DNA of 64,000 nucleotides from Lientehia sp934351765 (GTDB taxonomy: Bacteria; Bacillota; Clostridia; Lachnospirales; Lachnospiraceae): positions 38,221 to 102,220 of the forward strand of contig NZ_JBQKGG010000008.1 of NCBI RefSeq assembly GCF_052118925.1, written 5' to 3'. A program made the position numbers and the translations under genes. The notes beneath the pieces were generated by a model that saw nothing but the letters and a program-made list of their open reading frames with translations, did no database searches and was not told where the DNA came from. Shown here one piece after another: positions 7,414-14,482 of this stretch. Positions within the stretch are counted from its first letter, which is position 1. Each line of letters begins with the position of its first letter.

Positions 7414-10400
7414 GATCTGCTCTCCTGCTGCTTTGCTTCTTTCACGGCATCCTGGAACAGCTCGTCTGTTTTTTCCTCACAGCCGAACAGGACACCATAA
7501 ACCTTGATCCACTCGTATTTTGCAAGATCCGTCTTTTCATCTGCGGAACGGTCCACGATCACCGGAATGTCAAACATGGCAAACTTCTCAGTCAGATCCT
7601 CATAAAGCTTTGTCTGTGCTTCCACAGAAAGAGGCTCATCGGTTTCCTCCGTTTCGCCTGCGGCTGCCTTGTCGGTTTTTGTTCCGGTCACAGCCTTTGC
7701 TTCAGTCTTTGTCCTGTCTGCATTCTCGGTACCGGTTTCTTCCTCCCTGGGAAGAAGCTCTGCCGGCATAAGAGCCAGATTGACTTCCTGCTTGATCAGA
7801 GTCTTAAAGTCTGGCATATCAAAGAGTCCGCCATAAACGATCTCTGCCGTCTTTTCGCCCTGCTCTGCTTCCATCTTCTGAACGATCTCGGGAACCTGGC
7901 ACTCCTCCTTCTCCATGCCGACTGCTGCCACCATGTCTAACAGACCCAGCTCCTTCATGGTCTCCAGAAGTGTTTCGTCAGCCACATAGGCCTTCCGCTC
8001 TGTGATCCATTCTTCTTCATCGCTCTTCTTCTCAGAAGCAGATTCCTTATTCTTTGTATCGTCCTTCTTTGTATCAGAGGTCCCGTCTGCATCCTCGTCC
8101 TTCTCAGGCATCTGAACCAGGATCATGTCGTCCTCCAGACCAACAGGAACCTCCACGCCGGCCGGGATCAGCAGATATTTTACCACATTGCCCTTATAGA
8201 GCTCTGCGGCCTTTTCTGCCTCGCTGGGAACCAGCTCCTCACCGTCCACGATATCGCTGTCAGCCGCCTGTCCGGAGAAATCTTCTGTTTCTTCGGCAGC
8301 ATCTGTCTTCTTGCTTTCCGTCTGATCTGCCTTGTTATCTGCCGTGCTCTCGGACTCCTCAGACTCCTGTTTTTCCGGATCTCTTGCCGTATCCTTTGTG
8401 GTATCGATCTCCAGAAGCACAATCCCCTGATCATAATGATAAATCTTAAAATACTCGGCATAATCCAGCTTGGTCTCGGACTGATACTCCAGACCAATGA
8501 TCTCCGGTGCTTCCTCATCCAGCTTCTTGTTGCTGTTCTCCCCGATGGACTGTGCTCCGTCCACAGCCAGATATACGAAGATGCTGTATTCGATCTCATG
8601 GGCCGCGCTCATCTTCGTGGTCATGCCGATAATCTTGTTATTCTTATTTAATGCAATGGGAATCGTAACCATTGCCGATCCGCCGCTCTTTGTGGTGTAA
8701 TAGGTGTTTCCGCTTGCCTTTACATACTGATAGGAGCTGCTGCTGAATACCAGTGTCGCATAAGCCTGACCGTTCTTCACGGTAATCTTGTTGCAGGAGA
8801 TCCGAACCTTTCCGGTTCCGCCAGACCAGGAAAACTTGTCGGGTTTATATACGCCGTCCGCCAGTCCGGTCGCGCTGTCCACCTTAGCTGTAGAACCGCT
8901 GGTATCGGATTCATACTTGGATTCATGATCTTCCTTGCCGTCATTGTCCGGAATCGTATTGTTTCCGTTATCAGTTCCGTTGTTTCCGGGCTCGGACGGC
9001 TTTGTCGGATTCGAAGGATCCGCAGGCTTTGTATTATCCACATCACCGATCTTCTTCAGGGTATCGGAGTTAAAGGTCAGGATCCGGTCATACCAGATTT
9101 TATTTTTTGTCGAATATGCAGCCACGGAAATTCCCTTGTCCAGTGCTTCCACCGGTACGGTATAGGTATATTTTCCATCGGCATCCGTCACAAATGGAAT
9201 CCACCTGGATGCTGCCGCAGCGGCTGCCTCCTCCTTGGTTCCCATATACAAATAACCGTATCCGGTTCCGCTTAAGGTCAGAACCGCGCTCATCTTTCCA
9301 TCTTTAACGGTCAGCACACAGTTCACCACGCGGAACATGGCGGCGCTGGAGGTAACATCCATGGTGTAGATGCCGTCTGCCGGAACATTCACGCCGGGAT
9401 TCGGATCGACCGGATTGGGATCAACCGGATCCGGAAGGTCCCCTGTCTTCGGCAGGATTCCGTTAATATGAAGCGTTCCTGCCTTGACTGCCCAGGTACC
9501 GCTCTTGGACAGATGCACCACGTAATTCAGATCCTTTCCGAGATCTGCGGTGGGAATCGTAAAGGTAAAGCTCTTATATCCGCTGGCAATATCAGAACGA
9601 TCCACGGCTTCTGCCGCTTTCGCATTCTTTTCCGAATCCGGATCGAACACTTCGCCGATATACAGCTTGTCATAATTTCCTGCCTGGGTAACCATGGTCA
9701 CCGTCGCGGTATCGCCCTTGATGGTAAGACTGCTCTCCCGCTCAAAATTCAGGCTGTAGGTATTGCTTGCCGGATAAGCCGATCCGTAAAGATCATAAAT
9801 ACCGTCTGCAGAAGTATTGGCATTTCCGGCCAGGTTGGGAATGCTGATAAACAAGTCTCTCGCATACGTAAACCAGCTGTTTGCGGTTCCCGGTGTCACC
9901 GGAATATTCATGCCCTGCTTTTCTGCCGGAACCGTAAAGGTAAAGGTTGTCAGACCGGTTTCCGCCGAATAGCTTCCACTGATCACCGGTGTTTTATTGG
10001 AATCCGCCTGGACCCCGAGGTAGAGACGGTCATACTCTTTTCCGGTCACATTCAGGGTTACGATCACGGAATCACCCTTTAATACTGCCTTGGAGCTCTG
10101 GATATTCAGCTTCTTGGAGGCAGTTCCTGTTCCGCCCTCTGTCAGTCTGATCTCATTTTCTGCGGTGGGAATGGTTTCAATTCCCTCATCAGGAATATAG
10201 ATCCAGAGATCCTGGTTTGTGTACCAGCTTCCGTCCTTCACTTTATGGAGAGCTACAGGCAGAACCGCACCCTTCTGGCTCTTCGGTACGCGGAATGTGA
10301 AGCTCCATCCACCATCCGTCAGTTCTGTTCCCCGGATCACCGGAGTCTTATTTTCCTCATCATTTTCCCCGAGATACAGCTCATCAAACGATGTATTTTT

Positions 10401-12299
10401 TGTGGTAATGGTGATTTCCAGCTCATCGCCATCCTCTACAACCCTGGAATCAGCGATTTTAAACATTGTGAACACCGCGCCGCTGTTCTTTACTACGCAG
10501 ACAGCTGTTCCGGTCACGGCCGGTGCCGTCGCGATCACCGCACTGACAGAATTGGTAGTCACCGTTGTTCCGGTGCTGTCTGTGATCCGGCAGCGATAGC
10601 TTCCTGCCATCGCCTCGCTCATAGTAAATCCATAAGAAGCGGTCTGTGCACCGTCTCCGTCACAGTTTACCCATTCGGTTCCATTGTTCTTCTGCCACTG
10701 ATAGGACAGGGTCACGCCCGCTTCTCCTGCTGCCTCAACCGAAAGTGTTACAGGCTTTCCTGCCTTAACGGTTACATCCTTGGGCTGAGTCGTAATATTG
10801 ATCACCGAAGGCTTCTTGAAATCGGAAAGCTTCGGAAGCTTAAACGCCAGCGAACTTGTAACACTCCAGGTTCCCTTGGAAGCACTTCTCGGGACAAAGT
10901 GGACTTCTCCTCCTGCCATGGAAACAGGTACCGTAAAGGTAAACTTCTGAAGCTTGTCGCTCATAGTCGGATCCTCTGCCCCAAGAACGACCGGCTCCTT
11001 CGTTTCATCATTCCGGTCTCCGATATAAATTGCATCATAGGAGAATTTTCCACTGCTGGCAGGCTTCACCCAAATACTTACCTCCAGACGGTCTCCCTTT
11101 ACCGTAACCCTTGATGCACCGATTTTAAACATCGAATAGACCTGTCCGGGCTTCTTGGTATCATCACTCGCATAAACAGCGGATACTCCATCATCGGAAA
11201 CATATCCCTCCTGTTCGCTTGCCACGCTTACCTGTACGTTCTCGGAAACGGTTCCGATCTTTCCCTCAGCTGTTACCTTGCAGCGGTACAGACCGGCCGT
11301 CTCAGCACTCATGGTAAATTCATAAACTGCCACATTGGCTCCCTGACAGTCTGTCCAGGTCGCACCGTTGTCGCTGCTCTTCTGCCACTGGTAAGAGGCC
11401 GTTCCGGCAGCTGCCACGGAAAGCGAAACTGTTTCTCCGCTCTTCTTCGATGCTGCCTCCGGCTGCTTTGTCAAAGTTGTTACATCCGGAATGCTGAGCC
11501 AGAGCTCATTATCATTCCAGGTTCCCTTATCTGAACGATACAGGGTAACGGGAATCCAGGTATTTTTCTTTGATAACGGTACCTGGATTGTAAACGTCAC
11601 GGGACTTCCGCTTCCGCTGTACTGTACGGTCTTCCCTTCATCACTCTTTAAACCAAGATAGATTCCATCGAAAACTTTTTTTCTGCCTGTATGAAAGGTG
11701 ATCTCAATCTGATCTCCTTTTACCGTGCAGACCGCATCTGTGATCGGAAACATCCCGTATTCGCTGTATCCGTCCTCGGACTCAGGATTACTTTTCAGCA
11801 CATTAACACCGGTAATCGCCATAGTCGGTGCCACTGCAAGTCCTGTCTCCCTTGCTGCGAAAAGTGCGATCTCCTCAATGGTCTCCGCTGCATCAGCTGC
11901 AGTTTTCTGTATCTTCTTTACTTCTTCTTTTCGTACAGATGCTGTCGGCTGCACCGTTTCCGCTTCTGCCTCCGTCGGTTCTTCTGCGGTCTCCGTCTCT
12001 GCATCTGTTTCCGTTTTGGTTTCTTCTGGGTCTGTTTCTCCGGCTTCTGTCTCCACGGAAGACTCTGTTTCCGGAACCGTTTCCACAGTCTCAGATTCTT
12101 TCGTTTCCGGTTCTGTCCCGGTTTCTTCCTCCGGTTTCTGCTCCGGTGCTTTTGTTTCCTCCGGTATTGTCTCTTCCTCGGCTGCCGTTTCAGATTCTTC
12201 CAAAACCGACGATGACGATGCCCTTACATAGGAAACCGGAGAAAGCGCCATAGAGCAGGACAGCAGCAGAGCCAGAATACTCATGCCTCTACGTTTCAT
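7410..12299 (-). CDS. Giant secreted repeat protein of a cobalamin-riboswitch operon (putative corrinoid-capture protein)
   Basis: 1,629 aa. The ATG at 12299 has a GGAGGAATT site and begins a signal peptide (MKRRGMSILALLLSCSMALS). An acidic Thr/Glu linker follows to about residue 130. About seven related beta-rich repeats of roughly 100 residues come next, most carrying a (Y/F)D-x-(L/I)Y(L/I)G motif and a preceding TVKGD-like strand (about residues 160-255, 365-480, 585-690, 700-800, 810-925, 940-1050, 1100-1190). Two Ig-like domains with SYQWQK and YRCK(V)/YRCRI motifs sit between the first three. Residues from about 1215 resemble the N lobe of the adjacent binding lipoprotein, interrupted by acidic inserts, and stop after WIKVYGVL without a C lobe. 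No LPXTG signal or lipobox is seen. The NEAT-like layout and riboswitch suggest ligand capture at the surface; this is inference. Confidence 0.75.
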   Translation of the reverse strand: MKRRGMSILALLLSCSMALSPVSYVRASSSSVLEESETAAEEETIPEETKAPEQKPEEETGTEPETKESETVETVPETESSVETEAGETDPEETKTETDAETETAEEPTEAEAETVQPTASVRKEEVKKIQKTAADAAETIEEIALFAARETGLAVAPTMAITGVNVLKSNPESEDGYSEYGMFPITDAVCTVKGDQIEITFHTGRKKVFDGIYLGLKSDEGKTVQYSGSGSPVTFTIQVPLSKKNTWIPVTLYRSDKGTWNDNELWLSIPDVTTLTKQPEAASKKSGETVSLSVAAAGTASYQWQKSSDNGATWTDCQGANVAVYEFTMSAETAGLYRCKVTAEGKIGTVSENVQVSVASEQEGYVSDDGVSAVYASDDTKKPGQVYSMFKIGASRVTVKGDRLEVSIWVKPASSGKFSYDAIYIGDRNDETKEPVVLGAEDPTMSDKLQKFTFTVPVSMAGGEVHFVPRSASKGTWSVTSSLAFKLPKLSDFKKPSVINITTQPKDVTVKAGKPVTLSVEAAGEAGVTLSYQWQKNNGTEWVNCDGDGAQTASYGFTMSEAMAGSYRCRITDSTGTTVTTNSVSAVIATAPAVTGTAVCVVKNSGAVFTMFKIADSRVVEDGDELEITITTKNTSFDELYLGENDEENKTPVIRGTELTDGGWSFTFRVPKSQKGAVLPVALHKVKDGSWYTNQDLWIYIPDEGIETIPTAENEIRLTEGGTGTASKKLNIQSSKAVLKGDSVIVTLNVTGKEYDRLYLGVQADSNKTPVISGSYSAETGLTTFTFTVPAEKQGMNIPVTPGTANSWFTYARDLFISIPNLAGNANTSADGIYDLYGSAYPASNTYSLNFERESSLTIKGDTATVTMVTQAGNYDKLYIGEVFDPDSEKNAKAAEAVDRSDIASGYKSFTFTIPTADLGKDLNYVVHLSKSGTWAVKAGTLHINGILPKTGDLPDPVDPNPVDPNPGVNVPADGIYTMDVTSSAAMFRVVNCVLTVKDGKMSAVLTLSGTGYGYLYMGTKEEAAAAAASRWIPFVTDADGKYTYTVPVEALDKGISVAAYSTKNKIWYDRILTFNSDTLKKIGDVDNTKPADPSNPTKPSEPGNNGTDNGNNTIPDNDGKEDHESKYESDTSGSTAKVDSATGLADGVYKPDKFSWSGGTGKVRISCNKITVKNGQAYATLVFSSSSYQYVKASGNTYYTTKSGGSAMVTIPIALNKNNKIIGMTTKMSAAHEIEYSIFVYLAVDGAQSIGENSNKKLDEEAPEIIGLEYQSETKLDYAEYFKIYHYDQGIVLLEIDTTKDTARDPEKQESEESESTADNKADQTESKKTDAAEETEDFSGQAADSDIVDGEELVPSEAEKAAELYKGNVVKYLLIPAGVEVPVGLEDDMILVQMPEKDEDADGTSDTKKDDTKNKESASEKKSDEEEWITERKAYVADETLLETMKELGLLDMVAAVGMEKEECQVPEIVQKMEAEQGEKTAEIVYGGLFDMPDFKTLIKQEVNLALMPAELLPREEETGTENADRTKTEAKAVTGTKTDKAAAGETEETDEPLSVEAQTKLYEDLTEKFAMFDIPVIVDRSADEKTDLAKYEWIKVYGVLFGCEEKTDELFQDAVKEAKQQESRS

Positions 12300-12321
12300 A
12301 ATTCCTCCTGTCTGTGTCATT

Positions 12322-12353
12322 GCACAAAAATATCGGCCCCAGGAAGCGGCCGT
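12322..12353 (-). terminator. Possible riboswitch-controlled attenuator
   Basis: On the minus strand CGGCC-loop-GGCCG is followed by ATATTTTTG. It lies between the cobalamin aptamer and the start codon at 12299. A short intrinsic terminator in this position would fit B12-dependent transcription attenuation. The stem is only five to six pairs, so the mechanism is uncertain. Confidence 0.45.
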
Positions 12354-12434
12354 GTACCCGTCGGTGAATCTGAATAAAATTCGCAGCTTTATTCGATGAA
12401 CCCTGTGCTTTCTTCGGAAGCAATTCACCAACCT

Positions 12435-12615
12435 TTTCAGCAGGTTTCCTGACTTACAGATCTTCGTTTCCCCGCGCCTTCTCATATGGACTTTCCTCCA
12501 TACAATGACATCCTGCAGGTTCACTCCCTGATTACAGTGGCCGGACCGTCCGGGCTTCCCACCCGGTTCCCTTTTACCCGTATGTCTCCCGCCATACGGC
12601 ACTGAAAATCCTGTG
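12435..12615 (-). promoter_or_regulatory. Cobalamin (AdoCbl) riboswitch
   Basis: The minus strand carries the B12 box AAGTCAGGAAACCTG (12455-12441) and the conserved core upstream: GGTAAAAGGGAACCGGGTG, GGAAGCCCGG, then CGGTCCGGCCACTGTAA. These are the signature elements of the cobalamin riboswitch, in the correct order and spacing. It lies in the leader of the giant gene and btuFCD-like genes, so corrinoid should repress the operon. Aptamer ends are approximate. Confidence 0.93.
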
Positions 12616-12626
12616 TTCTTCCGGGT

Positions 12627-12655
12627 ATTATAACAAATTGCTCCTGTTTTGGCAA
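12627..12655 (-). promoter_or_regulatory. Promoter of the cobalamin-riboswitch operon
   Basis: Minus strand TTGCCA (12655-12650), 17-bp spacer, TATAAT (12632-12627). The predicted start near 12620 places the riboswitch at the very 5' end of the transcript. Confidence 0.8.
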
Positions 12656-12698
12656 CGGGCAAGATAAATTTTACCGGCCGCTGCCTTATAAAATCTGG

Positions 12699-12727
12699 TT
12701 GATTTTCCCGGTGCTTCTGTATATAAT
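12699..12727 (+). promoter_or_regulatory. Promoter of the UroD-family gene
   Basis: TTGATT (12699-12704), 17-bp spacer, consensus TATAAT (12722-12727), about 70 bp upstream of the start codon at 12798. It is divergent from the riboswitch operon promoter, the two -35 boxes being about 43 bp apart. Confidence 0.75.
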
Positions 12728-12797
12728 CAAACTATAACTAATCATATTAGTGGCGGGATCTCTTCAAATCCTGCTGACCGATGAAAGGAGTCTCACT

Positions 12798-13760
12798 ATG
12801 ACAAAGAAAGAACAGGTACTTGCGGTTCTGAACGGCGAGCGCCCCGATGAAATGCCCTGCGGCTTCTGGCTTCACTTTCCTGCCGGAAATGAATATGGCC
12901 AGGCTGCCGTTGATACCCACCTGAAATTTTTCCGGGAAAGCGGAACCTCTCTGTGCAAGATCATGAATGAAAATACGGTTCCGAGACAGACCGAGATCAA
13001 CTGTGCCGCTGATCTCAATAAGATGAAGCCCATCTCCCATGATGATCCGATCATCACCCGTGAAGTGGAGCTTGTAAAGAACATCTGCAGCAAAATGAAC
13101 GGAGAAGCTGTTATGCTGATCACCGTTCACGGGATCATCGCTTCCGCATTCCATGCACTGGTAGGTGTGGAAAAGAATTTTGAAGAAAACCGTGCGATCC
13201 TGGTGGAATATCTCCGTGAAAATCCGGAAGGCATGAAGCATGTATTCGGCATTCTGGCTGACTATCTGACAACCCTTTCCAAGGAATGTCTGGCTGCCGG
13301 CTGTGACGGCGTTTACTATGCTGCTCTCGGAGGAGAAGATTTCCTGCTCACCGATGAGGAATTCGAGACCTTTGTAAAGCCTTACGAGCTTCAGATTCTG
13401 GAGGCCGCCAAGGATGCGCCCTGCAACGTGCTCCATATGTGCAAGGATCATCTGAACCTGAACCGCTACAAGGCATACGATGTTCCGGTTTACAACTGGG
13501 GCGTATTCTCCGACAATCCCAGCCTGATCGAAGGCCGGAAGATCTTTGGTGAAGACAAGGTATACTTAGGCGGTCTCGATGACCGTGACGGTGTGCTGGT
13601 GGACGGAACCGATGAGGAAATCATCGCCGCCGTTCATGAGATCATGGATACCTTCGGCGATAAACGCTGGATCCTCGGTGCCGACTGCACTCTGCCCACT
13701 GATGTAGACCTTCATCGCCTCCATGTGGCAGAAAAAGCTGCTTCGGAATATCGGAAATAA
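12798..13760 (+). CDS. Uroporphyrinogen decarboxylase-family protein, corrinoid methyltransferase (MtaA)-like
   Basis: 320 aa; start chosen at 12798 behind GAAAGGAG. It has the UroD/MtaA barrel pattern (MTKKEQVLAVLNGERPDEMPCGFW at the N-terminus) but likely is not a haem-pathway decarboxylase. It carries a His-x-Cys pair (NVLHMCKDH, about residue 214) and a later Cys in GADCTLP (about residue 300), positions that bind zinc in methylcobamide:thiol methyltransferases such as MtaA/MtbA. It is divergent from the corrinoid uptake operon, so use of the imported corrinoid in methyl transfer is plausible. The substrate is unknown, and no corrinoid protein or MT1 gene is adjacent. Confidence 0.72.
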   Translation: MTKKEQVLAVLNGERPDEMPCGFWLHFPAGNEYGQAAVDTHLKFFRESGTSLCKIMNENTVPRQTEINCAADLNKMKPISHDDPIITREVELVKNICSKMNGEAVMLITVHGIIASAFHALVGVEKNFEENRAILVEYLRENPEGMKHVFGILADYLTTLSKECLAAGCDGVYYAALGGEDFLLTDEEFETFVKPYELQILEAAKDAPCNVLHMCKDHLNLNRYKAYDVPVYNWGVFSDNPSLIEGRKIFGEDKVYLGGLDDRDGVLVDGTDEEIIAAVHEIMDTFGDKRWILGADCTLPTDVDLHRLHVAEKAASEYRK

Positions 13761-13789
13761 AATCCTGTCACAGCACCTCATGGAAATTG

Positions 13790-13935
13790 TGTGTGTGGTG
13801 TAAGCCTTCGCCTGCACGGCTCTGCTTTCTTCGCCGTTGCTTCCGGCGTTCGCCCTCCACGGCTCTGCTCGACGGTACATCCTTCGCCGTTCCCATCCAG
13901 AAAAAACTTTGTTTTTTCTGGATGCGGGCGTTCGC
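13790..13935 (-). repeat. Degenerate terminator-associated intergenic element (copy C)
   Basis: GC-rich segment between the UroD-family gene and smpB, sharing with copies at 30.2 and 31.8 kb the minus-strand motifs ATAGGGCG and GGCGAAGAAAGCAGA. It contains a perfect 13-bp inverted repeat (13895-13923, arms ATCCAGAAAAAAC/GTTTTTTCTGGAT). As in the other copies, it starts right after an intrinsic terminator. More diverged than the others, so family membership is moderately supported. Confidence 0.5.
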
Positions 13936-13938
13936 CCT

Positions 13939-14002
13939 ATAAAAAGATCGGTCATCTGCCTTTCGAAAGCAAGCTTTCTTCGGCATTGACCGATCTTTTT
14001 GC
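13939..14002 (-). terminator. Intrinsic terminator of smpB/rnr operon (bidirectional)
   Basis: Arms AAAAAGATCGGTCA and TGACCGATCTTTTT form a 14-bp stem with a long loop holding a second small hairpin (CTTTCGAAAGCAAGCTTTC). Both ends carry A/T runs, so it can stop the minus-strand smpB transcript and the converging plus-strand UroD-family transcript. Confidence 0.75.
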
Positions 14003-14014
14003 ACGGCTCAGTGC

Positions 14015-14482
14015 TTATCCCAAGTTTCTGATTTTAAATTCTTTTTCGGCTTCGCGTTTCTGATCTTTTTTGGCGATGTCGGCGCGTTTGTCATAAAGTT
14101 TTTTTCCGCGTGCCAGACCGATTTCGACTTTTACAAGGCTTCCTTTAAAATAGACCTTTAACGGTACAAGTGTGCAGCCCTTTTGCTGGATCTTTCCGAT
14201 GAGCTTATTGATCTCATATCCATGGAGCAGAAGCTTCCGAACCCGGAGGGGATCCTTGTTGAAGATGTTTCCTTTTTCATAAGGACTGATGTGCATACCG
14301 TAGATGTAAACCTCTCCCTTTTCGATCTTCACAAAGGACTCTTTGATACTGCATTTCCCCATGCGGATTGATTTCACCTCTGTTCCTGCCAGGGCGATCC
14401 CGGTCTCATAGGTGTCGTCAATGAAGTAATCATGGTATGCCTTCTTATTATTAGCCACCAGCTTATAACTTTCTTTTGCCAT
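14015..14482 (-). CDS. smpB: SsrA-binding protein SmpB
   Basis: 155-aa beta-barrel RNA-binding protein that loads tmRNA onto stalled ribosomes. Recognisable parts are the N-terminal KKAYHDYFIDDTYETGIALAGTEVKSIR block, the central SIKESFVKIEKGEVYIYGMHISPY, and the basic C-terminal tail GKKLYDKRADIAKKDQKREAEKEFK, which inserts into the mRNA channel. It begins at the stop of rnr (shared base at 14482), forming an rnr-smpB unit. Its RNA partner ssrA is in this window at 3.55-3.9 kb. Confidence 0.97.
   Translation of the reverse strand: MAKESYKLVANNKKAYHDYFIDDTYETGIALAGTEVKSIRMGKCSIKESFVKIEKGEVYIYGMHISPYEKGNIFNKDPLRVRKLLLHGYEINKLIGKIQQKGCTLVPLKVYFKGSLVKVEIGLARGKKLYDKRADIAKKDQKREAEKEFKIRNLG

Noticed and set aside
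11691..12253. Plus-strand frames rich in Phe/Arg/Cys or Ser/Val opposite the giant protein's acidic linker
   Set aside because: They are shadows of the repeated Thr/Glu codons on the minus strand and lack start signals.
7410..12299. Call of classical haem-binding NEAT domains in the giant secreted protein
   Set aside because: The repeat size and surface context fit, but the NEAT signature residues are not seen, and the operon is under a cobalamin riboswitch instead of a Fur-type site.
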